Below, piece by piece: positions 17,768 to 25,981 of a stretch of 64,000 nt of DNA. The position numbers and the translations under genes are program-made. Location: NCBI RefSeq assembly GCF_001418225.1, contig NZ_LIPT01000004.1, forward strand, positions 186,001 through 250,000, written 5' to 3'. Numbering within the stretch: the first letter of the stretch is position 1; every line of letters begins with the position of its first letter. The stretch comes from Pannonibacter indicus. GTDB taxonomy: Bacteria; Pseudomonadota; Alphaproteobacteria; Rhizobiales; Stappiaceae. Below the pieces are notes generated by a model that saw nothing but the letters and a program-made list of their open reading frames with translations, did not search any database and was not told the DNA's origin.

Positions 17768-18129
17768 TTCATACGCCTCTTTCTGGTCTATCCCGCTGGC
17801 TGGCAAAGGGCTCGCTCGCTGAACTGTGAAACTCTAAAACCTGATTAACGTATTCAGGTATTGCGGTCGATACAAAAGATGAATATTGAAGTCAACTATC
17901 GGCGGTGACGATCCTGTCGCAGGTCAGCATTTTCTGCAGGCCCTTGCGCGGTTGGACCTGCCGGATGGGTTTGAACAAAACGGCATGCCTGCCAGGCAAA
18001 ACCCCAGCTTCCGGCAGCCGGAACCCGTTACGCGCCATTCAAAGATGCGCCTGCAAAGCTCTGCCTTTGGCAGGTGCTGGCCCTTGCCGGTCCTCGGGAG
18101 CCGGCCACGCAACAAAGCGGGGAAGACAC
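17768..18129. other. Divergent promoter region between the heme receptor operon and hmuS
   Basis: This 362-base intergenic stretch is locally AT-rich near the receptor side (17820-17900). It contains the IRO-type palindrome annotated separately. From about 17930 to 18120 I see only leader sequence for hmuS. No convincing coding region or RNA gene is visible. Confidence 0.7.
17840..17858. promoter_or_regulatory. IRO-type palindrome (TGA-N9-TCA), probable RirA iron-responsive operator
   Basis: The sequence CCTGATTAACGTATTCAGG has perfect 5-base arms (CCTGA and TCAGG) around nine bases. It matches the TGA-N9-TCA iron-responsive operator described for the Fe-S repressor RirA in rhizobia. It lies 73 bases upstream of the receptor start and 271 bases upstream of hmuS, so one site could repress both divergent heme operons when iron is plentiful. 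The pattern is seen directly; binding by RirA is inferred. Confidence 0.7.
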
Positions 18130-19215
18130 ATGACCATGACTGCCTATCGCGATCTGGCGCCGGAGGAGATCCGCGCCGCTGTCAGCGCCAATCCGGACCG
18201 CCGCGAGCGCGATCTGGCGCAGGAACTGGGGATCAGCGAGGCGCAGCTTGTGGCCGCGTTCTGCGGCCATGGCGTGCGCCGTGTCGAGGCTTCGATGGCC
18301 GGCATTTGCGAGGGCATGCAGGCTGTGGGGGAGGTGATGGCGCTGACCCGCAACGAAAGCGCCGTCCATGAAAAGATCGGGCCGTTTGAAAAGTTCGTGA
18401 ATGGCACCCGCACCGGCCTGATGCTGGGCAGCCAGATCGACACCCGCATGTTCCCGGTGCATTGGGTGCATGCTTTCGCGGTGGAAAAGCCTTCTGATCA
18501 GGGGCCGCGCCGTAGCCTGCAGGTGTTCGATGCTCATGGCGAAGCCGTGTTCAAGGTGCATCTGCGCGCCGCTTCCAATGTGGAAGCCTTCGAGGCGCTG
18601 GTGGAGCGCCTTGCGCTCTCTGACCAGACGCCGGGCCTTGGCACAGTCCCGCAGCGCCCGCGGCCTGAGCCACGCCGCCCGCTCGATAGCAGCAAGGCCG
18701 GCGACTTGCGCAGCCGCTGGTCGGCCATGAACGATCCGCATCAGTTCTTCAACATCCTGCGCGAACTCGACATCGAGCGCATCAATGCACTGGCGCTGGC
18801 GGGTGAAGACAAGGCCTGGCAGGTGGATGGCGACAGCATCCGCGTCATGCTGCGGCTGGTGTCCGGCAATGCGATCCCGCTGATGTGTTTCGTTGCCAAC
18901 CGGGGATGCGTGCAGATTCACTCCGGCCCGGTGATGAACATCAAGGAGATGGGGCCTTGGATCAATGTCATGGACCCCACATTCCATCTGCATCTGCGGC
19001 TCGACCACATCAGCGAGATCTGGGCCGTGCGCAAGGGCGCGGATGTGGGGCATGTGACGTCGCTGGAAGCCTATGGGGCCGATGGCAATCTGATCATCCA
19101 GTTCTTCGGCGTGCGCGGTGAGGGCAACCATGAGCGCAGCGACTGGCGCGAACTGGTGGAACACCTGCCGCGCCTTGCTCCGCAGACAGCGGTGCTGCCG
19201 TCTGCGGCCGAATAA
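18130..19215 (+). CDS. hmuS: Hemin-degrading/heme-carrier factor HmuS
   Basis: HmuS is the cytoplasmic heme-handling protein that accepts imported heme and promotes iron release. The 361-residue protein shows two homologous halves: KFVNGTRTGLMLGSQIDTRMFPVHWVHAFAVE in the first and IHSGPVMNIKEMGPWINVMDPTFHLHLRLDHI in the second, with the conserved His and Arg residues of the ChuS/HemS/HmuS family. The ATG at 18130 follows GGAAGACAC; a further ATG lies at 18136. Long upstream in-frame extensions do not resemble protein. It heads the hmuSTUV operon. Confidence 0.94.
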   Translation: MTMTAYRDLAPEEIRAAVSANPDRRERDLAQELGISEAQLVAAFCGHGVRRVEASMAGICEGMQAVGEVMALTRNESAVHEKIGPFEKFVNGTRTGLMLGSQIDTRMFPVHWVHAFAVEKPSDQGPRRSLQVFDAHGEAVFKVHLRAASNVEAFEALVERLALSDQTPGLGTVPQRPRPEPRRPLDSSKAGDLRSRWSAMNDPHQFFNILRELDIERINALALAGEDKAWQVDGDSIRVMLRLVSGNAIPLMCFVANRGCVQIHSGPVMNIKEMGPWINVMDPTFHLHLRLDHISEIWAVRKGADVGHVTSLEAYGADGNLIIQFFGVRGEGNHERSDWRELVEHLPRLAPQTAVLPSAAE

Positions 19216-19241
19216 GCCCAGCGTCTTGTAAGGATATGATG

Positions 19242-20162
19242 ATGCGTCTGCTTTCCTCTCTTTCCCTTCCGTGCGGCCTGGCGCTCACGCCCATGGCGGC
19301 CGCACTGTTGAGCCTTGGACTGGGCTTCACGGCACCTGAAGCCCGTGCGCAGGAGCCTGCCTCTCTGGCCGGGGCACAGCGAATCGTCTCCGTTGGCGGG
19401 GCTGTCACGGAAGTGGTCTATGCCCTTGGCGCGCAAGACCGTCTGGTGGCGCGGGACAGCACCAGCTCCTATCCGCCCGAGGCTCTGGCGCTGCCCGACA
19501 CGGGTTACATGCGCGCCCTGTCGCCGGAAGGCGTGCTGGCGGCCGCTCCCGATGGCCTGCTGGTCATTGAGGGCAGCGGCCCTGCGGAAGCGCTGGATGT
19601 GCTGAAGAAGGCCGGAGTGCCGCTCGTCATGGTGCCGGACCGCTACACCGCAGAAGGCGTTGCCGAAAAGGTGCGCGTGGTGGGCAAGGCGCTGGGGCTG
19701 GAAGACAAGGCGGAAGATCTGGCGGCGAAGCTGGAAGCCGATCTCAAGGCTGTGGCGGAAGCTGCGGCCAAGCGTGAGGTCAAGCCGCGCGTGCTCTTCA
19801 TTCTGTCCCTGCAGGGCGGGCGCATCATGGCTTCCGGTGAAGGTTCTGCTGCCGATGCGGTCATTCAGCTTGCCGGCGGCGTCAACGCGGTGTCCGGTTT
19901 CAACGGTTACAAGCCCTTGAGCGATGAGGCGATCACGGAGGCAAAGCCCGACATCATTCTGATGATGGATCGCGGCGGCCAGCATGATGCAACGCTGGAG
20001 GAAATGCGTGGCCATGCGGCGCTGTCGCTGACGCCTGCTGTTCAGGCCGGGCACATCGTGCGCATGGACGGGCTGTTCATGATCGGCTTCGGGCCGCGCA
20101 CCGCCGATGCCGTGCGCGAGCTTTCCGCCGCCTTTGACAAGGCCGCGGCTGCCAGCCAGTGA
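19242..20162 (+). CDS. hmuT: Heme ABC transporter periplasmic binding protein
   Basis: HmuT carries heme through the periplasm to the HmuUV permease. The 306-residue product has a signal peptide ending near AQEPAS and the class III binding-protein fold (RIVSVGGAVTEVVYALGAQDRLVARDSTSSYPPEA). The Tyr of the GYMRALSPEGVLA region is a likely heme ligand in this family. Three ATG codons stand in tandem at 19236, 19239 and 19242. The AAGGA ribosome-binding site at 19230-19234 is best spaced for the last. The stop overlaps the GTG before hmuU. Confidence 0.93.
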   Translation: MRLLSSLSLPCGLALTPMAAALLSLGLGFTAPEARAQEPASLAGAQRIVSVGGAVTEVVYALGAQDRLVARDSTSSYPPEALALPDTGYMRALSPEGVLAAAPDGLLVIEGSGPAEALDVLKKAGVPLVMVPDRYTAEGVAEKVRVVGKALGLEDKAEDLAAKLEADLKAVAEAAAKREVKPRVLFILSLQGGRIMASGEGSAADAVIQLAGGVNAVSGFNGYKPLSDEAITEAKPDIILMMDRGGQHDATLEEMRGHAALSLTPAVQAGHIVRMDGLFMIGFGPRTADAVRELSAAFDKAAAASQ

Positions 20163-20173
20163 GGGACCGGCAG

Positions 20174-21271
20174 ATGGCCATGACAGCAGCTGAAACAGTG
20201 GCCGCAGATCACGGGCCTCTCGAAGGGGACCGCAGCGGGCGGGCGCGGCAGGTGATTGCCGGGCTCTCCGTCCTCCTGATCCTTGCCATCCTGCTGGCAC
20301 TGATGACGGGCCCGACCGGCCTTGCGAGCTTCGATGCAGTTCTCGGCATTCTGACGGGCCAGGAAAGCGAGGGGCTGATGGCCATGCGCGACCGGATCAT
20401 CCTCGCCGACATCCGCTTTCCGCGCATGGTGGTGGGCGTCTTCATCGGCGCGGGGCTGGCTGTCTCCGGCGTGCTGATGCAGGGGCTGTTCCGCAATCCG
20501 CTGGCCGACCCCGGTATCGTCGGCGTTTCTTCAGGGGCAGGACTTGGGGCCGCGCTGATGATCGTCGCCGGGTCCTGGCTGCCGGCAGGCCTGATGGCCT
20601 CGCTCGGCATTCTGGCGCTGCCTTTCGCGGCCTTTCTCGGCGGTCTTGCCACAACGGCACTGCTCTACCGGATCGGCACGCGCGGCGGCTACACCGATGT
20701 GGCAACCATGCTTCTGGCAGGCATTGCCGTGGCAGCGCTGGCGGGGGCTGCCATCGGCCTGCTGATCTTCACCGCAGATGACAAGCAGTTGCGTGACATC
20801 AATTTCTGGTTGCTCGGATCGCTTGCGGGCGCGACAAAGGACAAGATCCTGATGTGCGTACCGGTGATCGCCGCTGTGCTTGCGTCCATGCCGTTCATGG
20901 CGCGCGGGCTGAATGCGCTGGTGCTGGGCGAGGCGGCGGCGGGGCATCTGGGCATTCCCGTTCAGCGGTTGAAGCGGCTGAGCATCGTCGCCGTGGCGGC
21001 GGCGACCGGGGCCGGTGTGGCCGTCAGCGGCAGCATCGGCTTTGTCGGGATCGTCGTGCCGCATCTGCTGCGGCTGACCATCGGCCCGGATCACCGTTAC
21101 CTTCTGCCCGCCTCGGCGCTGCTAGGGGCAAGCCTGCTGCTTCTTGCCGACACGGTGGCACGCACCATCGTGACGCCAGCCGAACTGCCCATCGGCATTC
21201 TCACCGCGCTGGCCGGCGCTCCCTTCTTCCTCTGGATCCTGCTGAAACGGCGGGGCTTTGCGCTGAGGTGA
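20174..21271 (+). CDS. hmuU: Heme ABC transporter permease (FecCD family)
   Basis: This 365-residue, multi-helix inner-membrane protein is of the BtuC/FecCD family. Conserved blocks are IRFPRMVVGVFIGAGLAVSGVLMQGLFRNPLADPGIVGVSSGAG near residues 80-120 and GSIGFVGIVVPHLLRLTIGPDHRYLLP near residue 280. I use the ATG at 20174 after GAGGG; a GTG at 20159 overlapping the hmuT stop would add five residues. It pairs with HmuV and HmuT for heme import. Confidence 0.94.
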   Translation: MAMTAAETVAADHGPLEGDRSGRARQVIAGLSVLLILAILLALMTGPTGLASFDAVLGILTGQESEGLMAMRDRIILADIRFPRMVVGVFIGAGLAVSGVLMQGLFRNPLADPGIVGVSSGAGLGAALMIVAGSWLPAGLMASLGILALPFAAFLGGLATTALLYRIGTRGGYTDVATMLLAGIAVAALAGAAIGLLIFTADDKQLRDINFWLLGSLAGATKDKILMCVPVIAAVLASMPFMARGLNALVLGEAAAGHLGIPVQRLKRLSIVAVAAATGAGVAVSGSIGFVGIVVPHLLRLTIGPDHRYLLPASALLGASLLLLADTVARTIVTPAELPIGILTALAGAPFFLWILLKRRGFALR

Positions 21272-21276
21272 CGGAC

Positions 21277-22074
21277 ATGGCAAAGCTGGAAGTGAAGACC
21301 CTCACCGTTTCGCTCTCCGGGCGCGACATTGTTCGGCAGATTTCCTTCGAGGCGCGGGCAGGCGAGGTGACGGCGATTGCCGGGCCGAACGGTTCCGGCA
21401 AGAGCACGCTGCTCAAGGCCATTTGCGGTGAACACCGGCACGGCGGCAGCGTGCATCTGAACGGTCATGATCTGCGCCGCGTCCCGGCCCATGTCCTGGC
21501 CCGCTTCCGGGCCGTTCTGCCGCAAAGCTCGGCCATCGCCTTTCCGCTGACCGTGACCGAACTGGTGCGGCTCGGCGGTGCGGGAATGCCGCCGCCGGAT
21601 TCCCGCGTGCGCGAGGCGCTGGCGCGGGTGGGCCTGAACGGTTTCGGCGGGCGGCAGTATCAGTCGCTGTCCGGCGGCGAGCAGCAGCGGGCGCAGCTTG
21701 CCCGCGTGCTGTGCCAGATCTGGGAGCCTGTCGGCCTGGAAGGACCGCGCTGGCTGTTTCTGGACGAGCCCGTCGCCAGCCTCGACATTCACCACCAGCT
21801 GATGATCATGGATCTGGCCGCAGATTATGCAAAGGCCGGAGGTGGCGTCGTTGCCGTGATGCATGACCTCAACCTGACGGCCATGTATGCGGCGCGCGTA
21901 CTCGCCCTGAAAGCGGGGCAGGTGATTGCCTGCGGCGCGACGGCCGAAACGTTGACGACTGAGGTGCTCTCTGAAGTTTACTCCTGCCCCTTGCGCGTTG
22001 GCGCCGTGCCGCCGCCCGGAACGCCTTTCATCCTGCCGCATCTTTGCCATGCGCGTCTGCATGCTGCGGAATGA
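21277..22074 (+). CDS. hmuV: Heme ABC transporter ATPase
   Basis: This 265-residue ATPase powers HmuU. It shows Walker A GPNGSGKST (residues about 36-44), the Q-loop AVLPQSSAIAFPLTVTELV, signature LSGGEQQRAQLARVL, Walker B WLFLDEPVASLD and the switch His in VMHDLNLT. HmuV-type proteins have this WEP...GPRWLFLDEP insertion between signature and Walker B. It starts 5 bases after the hmuU stop. It completes hmuSTUV. Confidence 0.95.
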   Translation: MAKLEVKTLTVSLSGRDIVRQISFEARAGEVTAIAGPNGSGKSTLLKAICGEHRHGGSVHLNGHDLRRVPAHVLARFRAVLPQSSAIAFPLTVTELVRLGGAGMPPPDSRVREALARVGLNGFGGRQYQSLSGGEQQRAQLARVLCQIWEPVGLEGPRWLFLDEPVASLDIHHQLMIMDLAADYAKAGGGVVAVMHDLNLTAMYAARVLALKAGQVIACGATAETLTTEVLSEVYSCPLRVGAVPPPGTPFILPHLCHARLHAAE

Positions 22075-22149
22075 AGAGGATCTGTGCGTCTCCGGCCGCA
22101 TCCGGCCCGTGAGCGTGCAGATCGAGCCATTACAGATGCAGGAAGCCTG

Positions 22150-22380
22150 ATGATGCGCCTTGTTCCTGATCCCTCCCGCGCCTTTGCCCTTGCGGCCGTG
22201 CTGGCCGCCGCGCTTGTTCCGGCAGGTTGCGCCTCGGTCGGCGTTGGCGGCGCGGTGATCACCTCCAGCCCGGAAAATGGCACACAGGTGCGTGGCGGCG
22301 CCGTGGGGCTTTCAACGGGCCCCGATGGGGTCACCGCCAGCCGGGTGACCATCGATGGCCGTTCGGCTGGCGGCTATTGA
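22150..22380 (+). CDS. Small putative lipoprotein after hmuV, function unknown
   Basis: This 76-residue protein has a hydrophobic N-terminus (AFALAAVLAAALVPAG) ending in a lipobox-like PAGC, so Cys29 or its neighbour could be lipidated. The remainder is rich in Gly, Val and Thr (ASVGVGGAVITSS, GGAVGLSTGPDG). Two ATG codons (22150, 22153) follow AGGAAG. It is the last gene on the heme strand and stops two bases before the stop of the convergent sugar-dehydrogenase gene. I cannot assign a function, and conservation would need checking to confirm it is real. Confidence 0.6.
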   Translation: MMRLVPDPSRAFALAAVLAAALVPAGCASVGVGGAVITSSPENGTQVRGGAVGLSTGPDGVTASRVTIDGRSAGGY

Positions 22381-22382
22381 GT

Positions 22383-23507
22383 TCAGCCTGCCGGTTCCAG
22401 CCGCACCAGCTTGCCATCGGGCGCATCCGTCAGCAGATAGAGGAAGCCGTCCGGGCCTGTCCGCACGTCGCGGATGCGCCAGCCCTTGTCTTCCAGCAGC
22501 CGCTCCTCGCCTACGATCTTGCCGTCTTCCATGTCGAGCCGGTTGAGATGGGTCAGCGCGAGAGCGCCCATGAACAGGTCCCCCTGCCAGCCCTTGAAGG
22601 CATCGCCCTGATAGAAGGCCATACCGGACGGGGCGATGGAGGGCACATAGACCTGGATCGGCGGCGTCACGCCTTCCTTCTCCGGCCCTTCGCCCATGGG
22701 AAGACCTGAATAGGCGCGGCCGTGGGTGGTTTCCGGCCAGCCGAAGTTGAGCCCGGCCTTGATGACATTCACTTCATCGCCGCCGCGCGGCCCGTGCTCG
22801 TTGGCCCAGATCTCCCCGTCCGGCGTCAGGGTCATGCCCTGCGGATTGCGGTTGCCATAGGTGTAGATCTCCGGTAGCGCGCCTGCGGTGCCGAGGAAGG
22901 GATTACCCGGCGCTGGCGCGCCATCCGTCGTGATGCGGATGATCTTGCCCGAGTGCAGCGACAGATCCTGCGCCGTATCGTCTGCACCATGGTCGCCAAT
23001 GCTGGCATAAAGATAGCCGTCCGGCCCGAAGACCAGCCGGGAGCCGAAATGGCGTCCGTTCGAGCCCGGCGTCGCCGCGGTGAAGAGGACGGTCACGTCC
23101 TCCAGTCCTGTATCCGTCAGCTTTGCCTTGGCGATGCGCGTGGTGCCGCGCCGCTCCACCGGTGTGGAATAGGAGAAGTAGATGGTGCTGTTCGAAGCAA
23201 AATCCGGATCGAGGATCACATCCAGCAACCCGCCCTGGCCGCTGTCGTAGATCTCCGGCAGGCCGGTCAGCGGTTCGCTCAGGCTGCCACCGGTGCCCAC
23301 GATCCGCAGCCGTCCCGGCCGCTCGGTGACGAGCATCCGCCCATCGGGCAGGAAGGCAAGACCCCAGGGATGCTCCAGATCCGTGGCGACTTCCACGATC
23401 CTGAAATCAGCGGCCTTGGAGCGGACGGTTTCCTGCGCAATGGCAGCAGGTGCGGCGCCCGCCATGAGGGCGGCAAGACCAAGGGGGAAGAGGCGTGACA
23501 GGGGCAT
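22383..23507 (-). CDS. PQQ-dependent aldose/sorbosone-type sugar dehydrogenase, secreted
   Basis: This 374-residue protein has a signal peptide (MPLSRLFPLGLAALMAGAAP, cleavage near AIAQ) and the six-bladed beta-propeller pattern of soluble glucose/sorbosone dehydrogenases: LEHPWGLAFLPDGRMLVTERPGRLRIV, GQGGLLDVILDPDF, IYFSYS, GRHFGSRLVFGPDGYLYASIGDHG, TYGNRNPQGMTLTPDGEIWANEHGPRGGDEVNVI. It should oxidise an aldose in the periplasm with PQQ; the true sugar is unknown. The ATG at 23507 has GGAG upstream. It is convergent with the heme operon. Confidence 0.92.
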   Translation of the reverse strand: MPLSRLFPLGLAALMAGAAPAAIAQETVRSKAADFRIVEVATDLEHPWGLAFLPDGRMLVTERPGRLRIVGTGGSLSEPLTGLPEIYDSGQGGLLDVILDPDFASNSTIYFSYSTPVERRGTTRIAKAKLTDTGLEDVTVLFTAATPGSNGRHFGSRLVFGPDGYLYASIGDHGADDTAQDLSLHSGKIIRITTDGAPAPGNPFLGTAGALPEIYTYGNRNPQGMTLTPDGEIWANEHGPRGGDEVNVIKAGLNFGWPETTHGRAYSGLPMGEGPEKEGVTPPIQVYVPSIAPSGMAFYQGDAFKGWQGDLFMGALALTHLNRLDMEDGKIVGEERLLEDKGWRIRDVRTGPDGFLYLLTDAPDGKLVRLEPAG

Positions 23508-23659
23508 CAAGGATCTCCGCAGCTTGAACAAGACGTGCCAGCGGACGGCAAGGCCGCCCGCAGCGTATCCCGCATATGGGGCAGGGGATCGTGAGAACCA
23601 ACAGGGGCTGCCGGGAATGGCGGGAGGGTCACGCAAGCGTGACTGCGCGAGCCCGGAGT

Positions 23660-23763
23660 GTCATCCCGGTTTGACGCGCAGCGGCAAGACCGGAATCCAG
23701 TACGCCCGGAGAGGGAGATGGCTGATACCGGGGTTACTGGATCCCCGCCTGCGCGGAGATGAC
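23660..23763. repeat. Long imperfect palindromic intergenic element
   Basis: The element begins GTCATCCCGGTTTGACGCG and ends GCGCGGAGATGAC. Its inner arms pair as well: CCGGAATCCAGTA against TACTGGATCCCCGC. The roughly 104 bases can therefore fold into one long imperfect hairpin, as do the short interspersed palindromic elements common in intergenic DNA of alphaproteobacteria. It contains no gene. Confidence 0.6.
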
Positions 23764-23819
23764 AAGGTGAGAGGCTTCGAGGAAGTGGGTGGTTTGGTTC
23801 TCTGGCCTGTGCATCCATC

Positions 23820-23851
23820 ACAGGTCCCGGCAGGGAGGCCGGGACGGCGCG
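23820..23851. repeat. Dispersed 32-base palindrome, copy 1
   Basis: ACAGGTCCCGGC and GGCCGGGACGGCGCG flank a five-base spacer, so GTCCCGGC pairs with GCCGGGAC. The same arms with a different five-base spacer occur at 44907-44938, showing a dispersed REP-like unit. Confidence 0.6.
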
Positions 23852-24027
23852 GCGGGTAGTGGGTGCGGCGAAAACATCAGCTTCAGACCTCGCACCTTCC
23901 GCAGTTCCAATGACTGCTCTGGGAGCGAGTAGTCCCCGGGTTTTCACTTCGCTCCGCCCGGGGCGGCCACTGCGGATGGGATGGCATCGGGAATAATGAC
24001 TTCGCCTCCGCATCCCCTCGCTCCCTC

Positions 24028-25339
24028 TCACCCCCGGCGCGGCAGGGATTGGCCTTTTTCCGCGATGTCCAGGAACGGCCCGGTCATCAGGCGCATGCCT
24101 TCTTCCATCACCGGCAGCAGCACGTGCCCGTTGGGGCCGTGCGGCCGCATTCGGCGTGGGAATGGGGTACCCAGATGGTGGGCAGGCCGAGGATTTCGGT
24201 GAAGGTGCCGTTCGGCAGGGAGCCAGCGAGGTTCGGCAGCACATGCGGCTTCCTTCCGGCGGTTTGCGCCAGCGACTGTTCCACGAACTTGACCAAGGGG
24301 TGATCCGGCGGGAAGCGGGTGGCGCGGAAGGCTTCGCCGCGTGAGGGCTTCACGGCGACCTGCGGGAAACCTTGCCTGTCCAGATGACGGCGCGGGGCAG
24401 GGATGACGTCCGCCACATCCGTGCCGGCCACAAAACGCAGCTGGATCGTCGCCCGCGCTTTGCCTGACATGGCATTCTGCGGGGCATCGATGTTGCCGTT
24501 GGCCATGGCAAGCACGGCCATGGAGTTCCAGCCGAAGACGCGCTCCGAAGGCTTGAGGTCTTCCTGTCCCCAGTCCGCATCATGGCGGCGGGGTGGCAGG
24601 TCCTTCAGCGCTTCGCGGATGTTCCGGCGTCAGGTTGCCGGGCAGCCATTCCTTCATGCGGATCTGGCCGCGCTTGTCGGTGATCGAGGCAATGGCATGG
24701 GCGAGGATGATCGCCGGATCGGCCAGCAGCCCGCCGAAGTTGCCGGAGTGATGGTCCTAGGGTCGCAGATCGACGGTGAGATCAATGCCCATGCCGCCGC
24801 GTGAGCCCATGAACATGGCCGGTGTGTCAGCGGCAAGGCGCGGGCCGTCCGAGGCGATGAGAATGTCCGAGGCGAGCAGGTCGTTCTTTTCCTCGAAGAA
24901 ATCCCTCAACCCATAGGAGCCGGTCTCTTCGGCCATCTCGATGATGACCTTGGCATTGAAGCCGAGACGGCCGTTTTCCTTGAGGATCAGCTCCATGGCC
25001 TTCAGGTTGATCAGATGCTGCACGTTGTTGCAGGCGGTGCTGCGCCCGTAGAGCTTGTCCTCCTCGCGGGTCAGCACGAAGGGGGAGAGGCCCTCGCGCC
25101 AGCGGTGCGCCGCCCGGACGCGGGTTGGCATGGATGGCCACGTCAAAGCCCATGGCGGTCAGAATCGGCTCCATTTCGCCGGTGAGATAGGCCATCAGGT
25201 CTTCCGGCGTGCCTTCGGACTGGCTGACGGACTTGTGCGCCACAAGCCGGGCGAGATCGGTCTCCAGCCCGCCTTCCGTGACATAGCGGGAGGCGGCGGC
25301 GATGAGGTCCTGTCGTGTGGTCATATCTGAGATGTTCAT
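24028..25339 (-). pseudogene. Decayed M20-family metallopeptidase/dipeptidase gene
   Basis: Pieces of one M20 peptidase lie in successive frames. The N-terminus (MNISDMTTRQDLIAAASRYV ... GTPEDLMAYLTGEM) is intact until about 25125. The frame then shifts to REEDKLYGRSTACNNVQHLINLKA ... VIIEMAEETGS ... ILIASDGPR, which is stopped by an in-frame TAG at 24757-24759 inside the otherwise good motif DLRP-stop-DHHSGNFGGLLADP. A further shift near 24620 leads to ERVFGWNSMAVLAMANG and the dimerisation-domain end RATIQLRFVAGTDVADVIP, and one near 24125 to LLPVMEEGMRLMTGPFLDIAE. At least three frameshifts plus a nonsense codon rule out a working enzyme. It overlaps the preceding ABC fragment as ATGA, as in an intact ancestral operon. 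Confidence 0.88.
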
Positions 25340-25740
25340 GCTGGGATGGGTTGCGCCGCCGGAATGGCGGGGCCAAGGGCGGCGATGTCCGGCACTTCCC
25401 GGCCGCGGCCGGGCATGGCGGCGAGAAGCTGGCGGGTGTAGCCGTTCTGCGGGTTGCCGAAAACCTCGTCCACCGTGCCATATTCCACCGCAACACCCTT
25501 CTGCATCACGAGGATATGGCCGGAAATCTCGGCCGCCACCACGTCGAAGTCGTGGGTGACGAAGAGGATGCCAGCCTTGTGGGTTTCCTTCAGCTGCTTG
25601 AACATGCTGAGGATCTGCGCCTGCGTCGTCACGTCCAGCGCCGTCGTCGGCTCGTCGGCGATCCGCAGGCGCGGCTCCATGGCCAGTGCCATGACGATGC
25701 GCTGGCGCTGGCCGCCTCCGGCCTGGTCGAACTTATCCAC
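25336..25740 (-). pseudogene. 5'-truncated oligopeptide-type ABC transporter ATPase remnant
   Basis: Only the last 134 residues of a DppD/OppD-like ATPase remain: a signature-like [18 protein letters not shown], Walker [21 protein letters not shown], switch [12 protein letters not shown] and a C-terminal [15 protein letters not shown]. Walker A and the whole first half are missing. The break lies at about 25741, immediately against a fragment of a different gene on the other strand, which marks a deletion or rearrangement junction. Any translation would start from a chance GTG. Confidence 0.85.
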
Positions 25741-25742
25741 AA

Positions 25743-25961
25743 CCGCGGCGCCTCAGGCCTTTCCGGCAGGCAAAGCTTTCTGCCGCAGACCGGCTGCGCG
25801 CCTCCATGCAGGAGCACCGGGACATCCTCAATGCTCTGGAGGCCGGGGACACGGCTGCGGCCGAGCGGCTGATGCGCTCCCACATTCAGGTACAGACGGC
25901 CGTTTACGGCGAATTGCGCGGTGAATTTGCCATGCGCACACTGGAGCAGGCCAGCGCCTGA
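25743..25961 (+). pseudogene. GntR-family regulator, C-terminal scrap
   Basis: Reading from 25743 gives 72 codons without a proper start: [20 protein letters not shown], then [25 protein letters not shown] and a TGA at 25959. This is the end of an FCD-type GntR effector domain (helix with the conserved HxxIxxAI-like pattern). The DNA-binding part is gone. It abuts the truncated ABC gene on the opposite strand and lies 20 bases from the intact GntR gene, to which it is not identical. Confidence 0.75.
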
Positions 25962-25981
25962 CATCAGGTCTGACGACAGGG

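Larger units (their letters stand above)
23508..24027. other. Intergenic region with palindromic repeats, no credible gene
   Basis: This stretch of about 520 bases lies between the sugar-dehydrogenase start and the end of the decayed M20 peptidase gene. It holds two palindromic repeat elements (annotated separately at 23660-23763 and 23820-23851). Open frames across it are short or lack family resemblance and look spurious. The rest shows nothing I can name. Confidence 0.6.

Noticed and set aside
23508-24000. Short open frames on both strands in the repeat region after the sugar dehydrogenase
   Set aside because: They overlap palindromic repeats, have biased composition and no ribosome-binding sites or family resemblance.
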